64,000 nt of DNA. It comes from Wuchereria bancrofti. Taxonomy: Eukaryota > Nematoda > Chromadorea > Rhabditida > Onchocercidae. Within the stretch, counting starts at the first letter, position 1. Each line of letters opens with the position of its first letter. This document shows positions 52,344 through 64,000 of the stretch, in pieces. The stretch spans positions 1,187,771 to 1,251,770 of the forward strand of contig SSBO01000002.1 of the NCBI GenBank assembly GCA_005281725.1. The letters are read 5' to 3'. The notes under the pieces were generated by a model that made no database searches, was not told the origin of the DNA, and saw nothing but the letters and a program-made list of their open reading frames with translations. The translations under genes were made by a program, and so were the position numbers.

Positions 52344-54286
52344 TAATAATAATAATAACAGTAATAATAATAATAACAATTACATTTTAACATTTAAGAT
52401 GAAATTATCAGCAAAATGAAATTAATATGCAAACTTAAACTGAAACGATAATTGTTTGCTGTCCAACAAAGTAACAGAGATGGAATGGAGAAAACAAAAG
52501 GTAAATCGTTGTAACACAGAAAACATTTGGCACATTGTTTTTATAAGTGCTCAAAAATCTGTTGTTAAAACAAGACTGAAATGAAACAGAATAATAAATG
52601 TATCTGAAATGAAAAATTTATTTATTTCATATTGCAACGATTTATTATAAATAATACTATTCTCGAGAATAGGATGAATCATCCTTGATTAGTTTAAGCC
52701 TATACACGTGCATGACTTATGATCAGTTTCATTTTTTTTATTTTGTGCAAATAATAATATTTTTACTGTCAACAACAGATTTTTTGGAAATTTTAAATTC
52801 AATAACAGCAGTTTTACACGTATGTTGAATTTTGGTTTTACTAATGGATCATCTCATGCAATAGAACGAAAAAAGGAAGTATTACATTGTGAAACTGATC
52901 TGTGTAAGTTTCAATTGAATTATGCAATAAGAAAGTCAAGAAAATTTTTTGGACTGAAAGATATATATTTTGACTATCAAAACATGCATATCCAAACAAC
53001 GCTTCCGTTAATTTGATGAAAAAATAAGCTTAATTACACAGTTCGCTTGCTGAAAAAGTGCGAATTGATTAGCTTCAAAGGGATACTGACAGAACATTGG
53101 TTGACCAATAAATGACCTCTTGGGGAGTCAAACAAAGAATTAAGAATTTGAACCGAATACAAATCTTTTACAATTGAGAAAATAAAACTGATAAGTTAAT
53201 AAAATTTGACATGAAATAAAAAACTGAATAAATATTTACATTTGAATATAATGTTCCATTCACTTTGTTAAAGTTTGGTTATTGAGAAAGTACTATTCGA
53301 TGATTAAATTAATTTCAAATTAATTCTTGCAAATCAGTATAGTACTTTTATTTGTTCATTACATACATTTTATTTATACTTTTGTAGCTCCGGTATGATT
53401 AAAATCAGACTACAATCCACTTTAAACTCATCATAATTCAAAAAGCTTTTTACATTTCGTGGGGTTAAAGGTCTCAAAAGAAAATATCAGGAAGAATGAA
53501 AAGAATAAATTGTATTTTCTTACATCTCCCTGAAATTTACAATGTTTACTAACACAAATTTGGCAATAAGATTATTATTTTAACTATCATCTTAATTTTT
53601 TATTTTTTTAGACTGAATTTGAATTCATACAGCATTGCAACGTTCATATTTCAACTCATTAATACACTTTTTTATGAAATAATTTATTCATGGAATTCAT
53701 ATTGTAAATCGTAAATTATTAAGGATAGCTTTATGAAAAATTGTGGTAAGAATGGCATGGCATAATATTTTATGGCATCATTACCTCAATACTTGTAACA
53801 TAATTCCGGATACCGGAAATGAATGAGAGAGGTTGTGGAAATAGAACATAAAATACTAGGGAGGAATTTTAGGCAAGTCACTATGAAGATTTTGCTTTGG
53901 AAATTCACAAATCATTTTCTTATTTTTTTCAAAGCACGAAGGCACTACTATTATAATTCTCCATCATTTTTTTTTTGTGCACTGTAAGGGCTCGGAGTAT
54001 CGATTAAGATCTGACTCTAATTAATTAATTTGTTTAAGCAATCTCAACTTTCACAGTAATTAGTGGATAGAAGAAGGTATGATCAAAAATCTTTTAAGAT
54101 TTTTTGATCTGGAGCTTTAATTTGAAACAAAAAATTAAAATTTCTATTTTAACTTCCTGCAGTCAATCAAATCTGCCCTTGTGCATACACATAGCATATG
54201 GTAAGGAAATGAAACTGAAAAGATAGAAATTTCCAGAAATTTTGAATTTATGCAACATTTCTATGTTCATATTTCAACTCAACAAT
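52242..54286. other. intergenic, AT-rich
   Basis: Promoter side of the SXP/RAL-2 gene, starting with an AAT microsatellite. A 64-codon plus-strand frame at 52822-53016 has no supporting splice or family evidence. Nothing else recognised. Confidence 0.45.
52280..52377. repeat. AAT trinucleotide microsatellite
   Basis: Nearly pure TAA/AAT repeats with a few interruptions, immediately upstream of the SXP/RAL-2 start. Confidence 0.92.
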
Positions 54287-54708
54287 AAAGAATTTGTAAA
54301 CTTTTCGTTACTGTTTTCCATAAAGAGTAGAATGATTATGAGTTATTGCTTTCTTGGATCTCGGTCAGCCATAATAAATAGCAAATTGTTCATAGATTTC
54401 GATATTAAATAGCCTTCCAGAATAATCCAAGTTATCGATGCAAAAAAAAAAAGTTTTTTTTTTCGATGGAAATTATTTTAACCGATATTTTACGTCTGAA
54501 CTTTTTTAATGTAAGCTGTGAATACGGTCAGACTCAGCCGTTATTTGAAGTATGAAAATTCCTGCGCTACCGATAAATAAGCAAGCAGAAGTGGTGCAGT
54601 GCTCACATGATTATATTGTTATCGCCACAACGCTATGAATCTTCCAAAATTAATACATTCAAGGATCGAGTGAATATAAAATTATGCAACAAATCAAACA
54701 GCGCATGC

Positions 54709-54801
<93 letters not shown>

Positions 54802-56085
54802 GTGTGTATATGTGTGTGTATATGTGTGTGTGCATGTATATGTATGTAAATTTGTACCAAATGCACTGAATGCATAATGTTTGTTTATCCACTTGTTAAA
54901 ACTTATCCTAATTTAGTCTGCTTTTGTTCACTTTGCACCGTTCAAATAGGTACAACAGCAGCAGCAGCAGTAGACGGCGTCATTATCACAGTATCCGCAG
55001 TCCGGTACGCCGCATACTGCACTTATTCCACTTCAACCTGGTGCAGCTCCACTAAACGCACAGCCGCACATGTACGTCCAAGCACCGGTTTGTTGCTTGT
55101 TTGTATGTTGATCATTCACTCTTTTCCTTAATTAATTTACACTTGCGAATCTTAAAGATTGTTAAATTTCAAAAGGTCATGATGACAAATGACACGATTC
55201 AAATGGAGCATAAGTGGGTTTTGTGGAAGCCAACAGTGTACGCTAAAAGTGACGTGTGTGGGCGGCAAATCAGAAATTGTGGCGCCACTTCAAAGAAAAA
55301 GCGGAAATAATGGATTTGTTGATGAGGGATGAGCATCATCCTAAGTAACGCTTCTTATTATGACATTTAGTATTCTGACCAGTGCTTCAAACTCACGTTT
55401 AAATGAGAAATATGTTGCTGCACTGTTTCATTTGGGAAAAGTGATTTCATGAATTGATCCCACAGTATATTTATTGATAGTGGGGTCTTACAGATTAAGA
55501 TTTTCACTTGCATGTCATTCGTTATTTGTATTAGTGAAGGTATAATGACTGTGATTTTACTTCATGCGCAGTTAAGTGAATAAACTCACGTGATCTCGTA
55601 TGGACTCATTTTGTCAGATGTGAATTTTTGGATTGCAAAATGTTCGAATATTGCAAATATTCTTCATTTTGTTTTCTTTTTTCAACTGAAAAGGATAAGC
55701 AAGCAGCAGATATGTACAAATGTGGGAAGCCATCGATGATTTCTTCGTTGCAGCAATTTCCGTTCATTACTGCTGGACAGCAAGGCTTTGTGATGGCGTA
55801 TGGTCCGCAACCAGTTGTCGTTCATCCGTCTGTCGCTGCACCGGCGGCAACGCATGTTCCGTTTTCACAAGCACATCAAGTGCATGCACAAGTAAGAATT
55901 TGGCATTGTTTTTTGCAATAATCTCATGTTGAAAACAGTTACAGCTTGAATTTTGCTTCTGATAAATCTTTTTGTTTGATAACACTTCAGACTGGTTTGG
56001 GATCAATGCTCATTCAATTGCCCTAGCAGTTCTCTCTGTCTTTGTTATAGGGATCATTCAAAGTTTTTTCACTGTGGATATATGT
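54287..56085 (+). pseudogene. inverted partial duplicate of atx-2 exons 20-21
   Basis: Reverse-oriented copy of 13100-14847, including intron sequence, so it arose by DNA duplication and not by retrotransposition. The exon-20 copy (54950 onward) has lost one codon and gained an in-frame TAG at 54971-54973 right after the Gln run. It also has a 9-bp in-frame deletion and several substitutions. The exon-21 copy (about 55695-55891) is still open with one Pro-to-Gln change in GQPGF. The intron TG tract is expanded. A small deletion is seen near 56017. No Lsm, LsmAD, PAM2 or terminal exons are present, so no functional protein is expected. Confidence 0.9.
54711..54846. repeat. TG microsatellite, expanded in the duplicate
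   Basis: About 43 uninterrupted TG units (54711-54796), followed by an imperfect tract. It corresponds to the shorter, interrupted CA tract at 14346-14425. Confidence 0.95.
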
Positions 56086-57621
56086 TTATACAAATTTTTG
56101 CATATATTTGGAAAATACATTATTTGTAATTTTTTCCTATACTTTTGTATAATTATAAAACATTCGTGTGTTTTTAAAGTACATATTTTTGCTTAATACT
56201 TTTTTGTGTAGCACTTTAATTTAAACTACATGTTTTAATATCATTTTTACATCTATTTGTTTTGAATAATTTTGTTTTACCGTCCCTTTTAAAGTGCATC
56301 TTACCGTCCTTTTTAAGATCCTTTTTAAGTGCGTATTTTATACATTTTCCGACACTTTCAAAAAACAAAATTATTCAAAATGTAAATTTTTGCAGTCATT
56401 TTTATTAAACTCTAAGGTAGTCGTTTGTTTGTTTCTTTCCCAACTTAATTAAAATTAAGTTGTGATTTCAAAAGAAGAAAATTAAGTTGTAATTGCAAAC
56501 GTTCTTCCTTTTCTTTAAATCTGTTTCCTTAAAATCGATCCATTAAATCAGTTGAAAGTTGATTTCTTATCGGTTGAGTCAATTATTTTTTGCTGTTATT
56601 TCAACAAGACATTGTAAATCTTTGAGATTCTCATATTTGGCAAACTTTCTGACGGAAAAGCATTGTGCACTGTAACATTACACATACTACTTTTTAAGTT
56701 TGTGAAATTCATAGAAATGAATTTAGAGGTTTCCCCAACACAATCAAAAATTTACTGCAATTTGAAACATTTTAAATCGCTGAAGAAAGTGTATACTTTT
56801 TAGAAAACATGAGAGTATCATTCTTCTCTTTTTGGCAGTTTTTATTACCCTTACTTCTTCTCTACTTTTTATGCTTAAAACTATTTCCTCCTTTACTTGA
56901 ACAAGAACAAATAATAAGATGGAGTAAGATGGTTTTTTTTGAATTTTTAACAGTTTATAGCTATTCGTTGGAGCAAAGCATAAGTTTAGATCTCAAAATG
57001 AAATCATTTCTTCAATACAGAAGTTTGTTGAACTTTTGCTTCTCAGCTTCAGATCCATTTTCAAAACAAAAACAATTGTTTCACAACTTCAAATGATATA
57101 AAAATAATCGACAAATAAAAAGATGGGATTTATTGCAGTCTATGCAAATTTCAGAATAATAAAGAGCTAATTAAAATTTGTTAATATAAAAATGTTTGAG
57201 TGTTTGGGAAGCGAACAGTCCTTTGCGTGCTGCAGTTTGTGAGTGGTTGTGCAGGTGATTTCAGGTTGTCTTGTCTCTCTATTAAATACAATTACATCAG
57301 ACATTGATATCAGACAACATAAAGGTTCTATACGCTTGGATTTTGATATAATTAGTTAATTAAACTCAGAATTTTAGCTCTTTAATTAGTTTTTCACCTT
57401 CCTGTCTCCTCTACATCCTAAACAAAATTTTTCATCAGCAACAAACATCAGACAAACGCAAATTCATGGAAGGATGTAATCCAGTGGATGATAGAAATGG
57501 AAAATAAACATAAATTTAGTGCTGGAAGCTGACCGATGGTCATCGGTCATCCACAAGATTTAAAGTTGAAGCCATTAACGAATAGATTTCCTGTTGAAAT
57601 CTCACAAATCAATATTTCAGA
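56086..57621. other. intergenic, upstream of trehalase
   Basis: AT-rich. It holds the presumed trehalase promoter and ends in a TATTTCAG acceptor at 57613-57620 directly before the trehalase ATG. The plus-strand frame 56809-57096 (95 codons, hydrophobic start) is open, but I found no splice or family support. Confidence 0.45.
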
Positions 57622-60600
57622 ATGCGGCACCACATAATTTGCATTCAGCTTCTATTTATAATGGTTACGTTGATAAGATCCGTCTTCTTATCACAACCAT
57701 CTATTCTAGAACTCGATAAGGTGATAGCAGATATCGAGAGCACAAAACAGAAAAACATGGAAGTGTGCGACGAAACCGATAAAATTGCAAATTGGTTTGT
57801 GATAGGATTGTTAGCCAATCAAAGATGATAAACAGATTTGCCAAATAATTTAATCAGAAAATGATTAGATTGCATTCTGCTACTGTGCAGATTTTCACTC
57901 AATTCAACTTATCTTCAACCACTCTTAGATTCCAGAATCTTTCTAACATTCCAAAGAATGTGTCGGCTTCAGTTAAAAAGTTGGTGCTGGCCTAGTGCTA
58001 ATTGCAAAAACTGTCCAAGTGCCAAGTTAAATACAATTTCCTTCTCAAATTGCAGGAATATATACTGCAGTGGTCCTATACTCACAGCAATGAATTTGCA
58101 TCAGGTGGAAATGGATTCAAAAACATTCGTTGACAGACCGTTGAAAGCCGATCCCGGTAGAAGCAAAGTTTCAGAGACACTTTTTTCAAGAATTTATTCA
58201 TTATATGGTATTTTAAATCAGAAAAAAGAGCGAACTCCTTGTAAAATACGGAAAGAATGTATTCATCAGATCTTCGTAACAAGTGGCATCACTTCCATAT
58301 TTTTGCCGAAGATGGCAACTCTACATGTAAATAATGATGATTATGCGCACTTCACGTGTTTTAGACGTGGTTTTACAAGAATTTGAAAAGGAATTCGGAA
58401 AGACAAAGGTAGCAAATATTAGTGCGCAGAAGCTTATAAATTTTCGAGATCGTTTTTTTGGTGAGCCAGGAACGGAATTGAAAGATTGCGTTATTCCGGA
58501 ATGGAAGGAATTACCACCGAAAATTGCTCGGATAAAGGATGAAAACCTGAAACGTTTTGCACTATTTTTGAATCAAAGATGGAAAGATTTATGCAGACAA
58601 GTAAGAAACAAAACATTATTTAAAGGACCAGTTAAGTTATTTGGAGTCAAACTTTCACAAAACCAAAGGTGAAAGATCAATTCATATATTTCAAGATGAC
58701 TAGAATCGAGAATCCTAAACAGAATTCCCTGATCGAAGTGCCCCATCCATTCATCGTCCCAGGTGGTCGATTCAGGGAATTTTATTATTGGGACGCATAT
58801 TGGATTGTGAAAGGTCTAATCGTGAGTGACCTACTCGTAATGGTCAAGAATATGCTGAAGAACTTCATCCATTGTGTCAAAAAATGAGTTTTTGTCACTT
58901 CAAATTAACAAATTAATAATGACCTATGTTCCAAACATTTATTTCTCCACCAAATAAATACAAAGCTAATTAATAATAATAGCAATAGTAACAACAACTA
59001 TAATAGTAATTTCTGATCTGAAATAGATATCGGAAAAACAGGATTGTCAACATATAAAAAATAGCTTAGGTTAAAAGCAAACTGTGATAGATCTCTCAGT
59101 AAGCGAATGAAAAGAAATGGTTTAATGTGATTTTTTAGAAACTGTTTGTGTGTGACCTTTCAGAGAAATTTTGTCGGAGATTATTTTTTGTAGTAGATTG
59201 AAGTAATTTGTGGTAGAGTGTAGCATTTATTGGAGAAAGAATCACAATTCTCACTGTCTTCAACGATTGTTGTTCCCTGCGATTTTTCCTTTCCTGTTAT
59301 CCGGAATAATTTACTGAATATTAGTCCCGGAATGGCTTCAGTCAATTTATCAAGTTATTGTGCATTTTCAGAATAGTTTTTCCTTTTAGGTTTGGATTTG
59401 TACCGAATGGCGGACGCATCTATTATTTGAGACGTTCACAACCGCCATTTCTTGCCCCAATGATGTACGAATATTACGAAGCCACGGGAGATATTGAATT
59501 CATAAAAGAAAATTTCAACCATCTTGTGAAAGAATATGAATTTTGGGTTCAAAACAGGTAAATATGATCAGTGGATTCAGGATTTATTAATAAGTGAAAT
59601 AACTTCTCGGAGACTTTTAAACCGATTTTTTTCCTCAATTCTCATGGGAACGATCGACTGGTGTGTTGATAATGAAACTTACATAGAGCTATGATCTCTG
59701 ATGCGGTGCCAAATATATCGTTTCCTAATGTCAACATGTTGCCATTTGATTCTGAAAAGGTGAGCAGTTAAAGTTTGAAGGAATAAATGGAAAATATAAG
59801 GTCAGGTCAATATCAGTAAAAGATGAGAAGGGATATAAACACAATGTATATCAGTATCGTACTATTTCAAATGTACCTCGTCCAGAATCATTCCGAGCTG
59901 ATATTCAAGTTGCCGCAGAAGTTGGAAAAAACAACAGGCAGAAATTCTTTCAGGTATTAATATTCATATAATAAAATAGAATAAAGTAATATCCTGAACA
60001 AAGCACTGTGAGTCGATTGCTTGCAGAGTGTTATGGAACTATTTTTATTATTTTCAGGTGAAATCTCATTGAACGCTAACAGAGACGAAATAGTGTTGTG
60101 AATAGTGTAAGTGAGTGATGGCGACAATTGATAGCAGAGCTATTTTGCAGGATATTGCATCAGCGGCAGAATCCGGTTGGGACTTTTCGTCGCGGTGGTT
60201 CAGTGATAGAAATACAATGAAAACCATTGAAACAACTGATATTTTACCGGTCGATCTGAATTCATTGCTCTGTTGGAATGTCAATATTCTCAAATATTTT
60301 GCTAATATTATCGGTACATTTCCCGCTGCTTCTTTGCTCTTGCAGCAGTGGAAGTAATAATGTCAATTATAACAGGTAATACACAGAAGGCAGAGGAATT
60401 TGAGAAGAAAGGACAAGAAGCTTGGAAAGCTCTAAATGCCATATTTTACAATAAATTAAAAAAGGCTTGGTTCGACTACAATTTACGCATCAAATCACAT
60501 AACACCTTGTTCTATCCAACCGTTGCGATGCCTCTATTCACGGGCTGTTATACAATGTTGGATTACGGTAAATCGGCAAAAGTTATTGACTTTATGAACG

Positions 60601-61679
60601 TAAGTTTCATAGAGTTGTCAGATATAAATTGTAAGACAATTTCGCCAACAAAATTATTTCTCACACTTTGCAGATTCCTTGGTCATTAGCTTTAATCGTT
60701 TAGTCATTAGCATCTAATTGTAGAAATCAAATGTCTTCAATTATCCAAGTGGTATACCGGCAAGTTTAAAGAATACCGGACAGCAATGGGACTTGCCGAA
60801 CGGTTGGCCTCCCTTGCAACACATAATCATTGAAGGGATGCGGAAATCTGACAATCCCGAAGCTCAGGAAATGGTAAATTAGCATGGAATAATCTTTCGC
60901 GCAACAATCCAAAATCGCTGATATATTCCTTTCAAATTTTTTTGAGTATTTCAAAAGCTCTGAAATCAATAATGGTTGATTGTAAGACTCTTATAGGCAT
61001 TCAAATTGGCACGAAAATGGATATTGGCCAATTACAAGATATATAATACAACCAAAAAAATGTGGGAAAAGGTTTGTCTTGGTTAGTCATAACTACCCAT
61101 AAATAAAGCTAATGGGCCTAGTTCTTAATTTAGGCCCAACTACTGATCTTTACAAGAAGTTTACTTCATGACAACTTTTGTGTACTGCTATCCACCTTTC
61201 CATTTACTTTTCATCAGTGTCAGTAACAATTATTGGTATCAATAGAGAGTGGATATCTTTTTCACAAGTGAAACTTGTCAATTAGCTCACCTTAGCACTC
61301 ATTCCTGTTTGTTTAGATTGATGTTACTGGGACAATTCCCAAGCCAGGAGCTGGGGGCGAGTATGACGTACAGGTATTCCACCTATGAAATTCATCTTAT
61401 TTCGATGAAATATTTATGCACTTATTTTGATCACTTTATCACTTCAACGCAGTCACACGTTCTATTCTTTTTTTCCAGGATGGATTCGGATGGACAAATG
61501 GTGTTGTCCTAGACCTTTTGGCTACTTATTATGATCGGATGACTATTGGAGACATTGGACAGAATGTCTCGCATGGGCCATCCGTTAGACCCTGTCGCAG
61601 TAAAGCGTATCACATCCGTTACAGACCAGTTCCGCTCATATTGTTTTGCTCCATTGTTTTTTATTTCCTCAAACATTAG
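57622..61679 (+). CDS. trehalase (GH37), secreted, with one defective-looking splice donor
   Basis: Hydrolyses trehalose to two glucose. Thirteen exons: 57622-57794, 58056-58156, 58365-58600, 58696-58883, 59390-59557, 59687-59759, 59801-59953, 60151-60313, 60346-60599, 60724-60873, 60997-61071, 61317-61373, 61479-61679. The sum is in frame (663 residues) if intron 4 is removed. A signal peptide follows the ATG, which comes one base after a TTTCAG trans-splice-type acceptor. Signature 1 is [15 protein letters not shown] (192-206) and signature 2 is [10 protein letters not shown] (524-533). The likely catalytic acid is Asp375 in [10 protein letters not shown] and the base Glu593 in GGEYDVQDGFGW. 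The C-terminus is hydrophobic ([16 protein letters not shown]), suggesting a GPI or membrane anchor. Exon 4 needs a phase-2 donor, but the site reads ATGAGT instead of GTGAGT; read-through gives an immediate TGA. The exon 4 start could also be 58669, 27 nt upstream in frame. The exon 7 start is the least certain junction. AATAAA at 61757-61762 follows the stop by 78 nt. Confidence 0.85.
58884..58889 (+). other. candidate mutated 5' splice site (AT in place of GT) of trehalase intron 4
   Basis: The next exon (59390) starts in phase 1 of a codon, so exon 4 must end in phase 2. The only place that meets this and keeps the family sequence (CVKK joined to FGFVPNGG) is 58883, where the intron would begin ATGAGT. 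All nearby true GT dinucleotides are in the wrong phase. Confidence 0.65.
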
Positions 61680-62145
61680 CTGTTATGCACAGAAAATACA
61701 TTTAACTTTTCTAAATTGGTTTCATCGTGGCATTTGCCAATCGATCGATATGCATCAATAAAGCATTTTTGTGGATTTGAGAGATTTTCATCCGTGCAAC
61801 AAACATTTCTTCTAGAGACGGTCCCTGTGTCCCCTCTTAAAGCATTGTGAGAGGGAAATTGTGGTGCGAAAGGACGCACAATTTACCGCCACTCTTAACT
61901 TTTTTTCCTGGTTGCTTCTTTGCTCTATTGATTTATGATCAAAAGAGTTCACAGGGATAAATGATTCTGTGTCGTTTGCTTTTTTTTAAAAAAAATAATG
62001 TTTTATTCCCGCTTTTTTCTTTTCGATGCTACTGAGTTAATTTAAATTTTGATATGAATTAAACTAACACCTATCTATCAACTATTCTAATGCAATAATC
62101 AGGCCCATTGGATTTAATACCTCTCTTTCAAAGCAACAAGAGAAT
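61680..62145. other. trehalase 3' flank
   Basis: Contains the 3' UTR with its poly(A) signal, then noncoding AT-rich sequence up to the long repeat. Confidence 0.5.
61757..61762 (+). promoter_or_regulatory. poly(A) signal of trehalase
   Basis: Canonical AATAAA 78 nt after the trehalase stop codon. Confidence 0.7.
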
Positions 62146-63131
62146 ATTTTACAATTTACTTGAAGATGAATTACAACAGCAAGCATCTTAGTTGTCGAAA
62201 AATGAAATGATATGGATTACTTCTGAGAGATAATTTGCATTTGAATCAGAGAGATCTGTTAGATTTGAAGTAACAAACATTTTTAATAACTATTTAAGTA
62301 TTAGATATCATCAATGACTGTATCATACTGAAAATGATGTTTGGTTAAGGAAAGAATAAATGGAAGCTTGTAAAATACTACTAATTAATGAGTGGTTTGA
62401 TGCTTTAAAAGGTTTTTCTTTAAATAGTACTTCTATAAATTTCAAAGCTAAACTACGAATATTTTAATAAAGCATCTCTGGTAAATAAATCAGTTAACGT
62501 TTCAATGCTAACTTTTTGACTAACCCAAATAAAATGAATTGAAATATTTCAAGTACAAACCTACAAAAGTTTTATTCCCATAAAAAAAAGCAAGGTTTCC
62601 TGATGAAATAATATGGAACTATAAAAAAAAAACTCAAGCAATGGCTTTTATTTGGCAAAGTCATTTATATTTAGCGAAAGACTTAACTTTAATATTTCCA
62701 TTTCTAATTATGTGCAAAATTTTACGAGTTTCCATTACATTTCTTAACTAAGATTGCAGTGCGAGTTCTGAAAGTGTCCTTATGAATTCTAAGAAATGAA
62801 AATAAACTTTCAAATGATTTTTCAATAACAAAAATTGCAATATCAGTTCCGGAATTACTATGGTTTTATCACCGAAAGACTGAACTAAAAGCGAATGCAA
62901 ATCAGAAATTAAAATATTTGGATTTGTAAATTTCGAAAAAAAAAATTCCTTTTCTTTCTCACGAACTAATTAGCAACCACACCTGGCGTAATCACTTTTC
63001 CCTTCTAAACATTGTAAATCATACAGGACGACATCATCTCGTCACAGTATTTGTCACCTCGTCCCATTATCTTATAATAATTACCTTTCGTGTAATTAAG
63101 AAACAATCCATTCTCAGTTATATCGGATAGG
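62146..63131. repeat. long dispersed repeat, copy 2 (internally deleted form)
   Basis: Direct-orientation match to 1113-2855, lacking about 780 bp from its middle. The join near 62620-62630 carries an A-run. Similarity ends sharply at both edges (TATCGGATAGG at the right). Confidence 0.75.
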
Positions 63132-64000
63132 TTGTTTCAGTCAACTTTTGCTTTGAAAGGACAGTAATAAATGCATGCTGACTGAAATACAAAATTGGTA
63201 AATATTAAAAGTAAACAAACTTGTCTGCTGTTAATTGACGATCATATTCATCTGGAAGAACTTAAGTTTATTAATTTCATTAAGTTTTTTATGAATTAAG
63301 TGACTAATTTCACAAGGTAATAATCAAAACTAAGGAACAATTGCTGAAAATATTTAAGTGAAACTTAACATTTTCCTATATCTTATAACAATCATAATTG
63401 AATTGACTGAGATAAAACCTATTGGAATTCACAAATTTTAAAAAAAATATTAGCCTAAATTTATCGTTTATGGTTGACTGAACATACAGAAAGTGTAAAA
63501 TTTTCACTCTAACACTATAAAATGCAGAATCTGAATTAATTGCCATTTTACCTGAACACAAGACTCATAGCTGTTAAAAATTGCTTAGTAACAGTTTAGA
63601 TAAAACAAACAGCTGGCTAGTTTGTTTATCTCTACCCAAGTAAAGCCGGAAAACAAATTTTGAAAATTATATCCAGAAGTTGTTAAATCTCACACATAAT
63701 TCAAATATGTATCGAATTTGCCTTCTCCATCCAATTCCTTCGTCGATGAAAGCATTTTAAACGGATGGAAGAAAAAGTCTCTTATTACATACTATTTGAT
63801 TGAATTTATCTTCACAACTTGTTCGTAAAACTTGTTGTGGTGTGACACTTCAGGTGTCTTTATGTTTTTTTTTGAAGTTCAGATTCAAAATTTTTGTTAA
63901 CAAATGAGAATTGGTCGCTGTCAAAAGGAAGAATAATATTGATTGATTGATCAGTGAATGACTATGCCTTCTGATCTATTGCTCTATGACCTTTTTGCGG
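63132..64000. other. unassigned AT-rich sequence to the window end
   Basis: No supported gene. The short minus-strand frame at 63376-63561 is probably chance. Confidence 0.4.

Noticed and set aside
52280..52377. Possible CRISPR-like or satellite array
   Set aside because: It is a plain AAT trinucleotide run without spacers.
54607..54892. Long frames rich in Val/Cys or His/Thr on both strands
   Set aside because: They are produced by the TG microsatellite, which is open in several frames; not genes.
56809..57096. Hydrophobic 95-codon frame upstream of trehalase
   Set aside because: The start looks like a signal peptide, but T-rich DNA readily gives Phe/Leu runs; no acceptor, conserved region or partner exon was found.
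63135..63187. 9-bp inverted repeat (TTTCAGTCA with TGACTGAAA) beside the right edge of repeat copy 2
   Set aside because: The 35-bp spacer and short arms are expected by chance at this composition, and copy 1 lacks it at the same edge.

Overview
The window looks like nuclear DNA of a parasitic nematode, most likely a spirurid/filarial (clade III) worm. The evidence is AT-rich sequence with many small exons, TTTCAG or TTTTTAG acceptors (often just before the start codon, as expected for spliced-leader trans-splicing), an SXP/RAL-2 antigen gene, an flp-25-type FMRFamide-like neuropeptide gene and a GH37 trehalase. The species cannot be named from this sequence alone. All gene models below were built by eye from splice signals, reading-frame continuity and family motifs.

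Layout, left to right. 327-953 (-): 3' part of an unrecognised gene ending in a KEN motif. 1113-2855: copy 1 of a long repeat. 5114-9948 (-): TBC1D5-like RabGAP, 15 exons. 11021-21376 (-): complete ataxin-2 orthologue (Lsm, LsmAD, PAM2, Q/P-rich tail), 24 exons. 23093-23163 (+): tRNA-Gly(GCC). 23204-26569 (-): TBC1D10/EPI64-like RabGAP, 9 exons. 29453-34891 (-): nicotinic acetylcholine receptor subunit of non-alpha type, start exon not found. 37389-38527 (-): flp-25-like neuropeptide precursor. 40949-50000 (-): large secreted cysteine-rich protein with lustrin-type repeats and an EB-like module. 51141-52241 (-): SXP/RAL-2 (DUF148) secreted protein. 54287-56085 (+): inverted, decayed copy of two ataxin-2 exons and their introns. 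57622-61679 (+): secreted trehalase with a damaged-looking splice donor. 62146-63131: copy 2 of the long repeat.

All recognisable protein genes except trehalase are on the minus strand. They do not form an obvious pathway. ATX-2 (RNA regulation) sits between two Rab-GTPase activators, and a neuronal pair (receptor subunit and neuropeptide) lies next to two secreted proteins. I saw no CRISPR array, integrase or intact transposase, and no clearly new multi-gene system. The most notable items are the GT-to-AT change at a trehalase donor, the inverted partial duplication of atx-2 with an in-frame stop, the direct repeat spanning almost the whole window, and the run of phase-1 symmetric exons in the lustrin-type gene.
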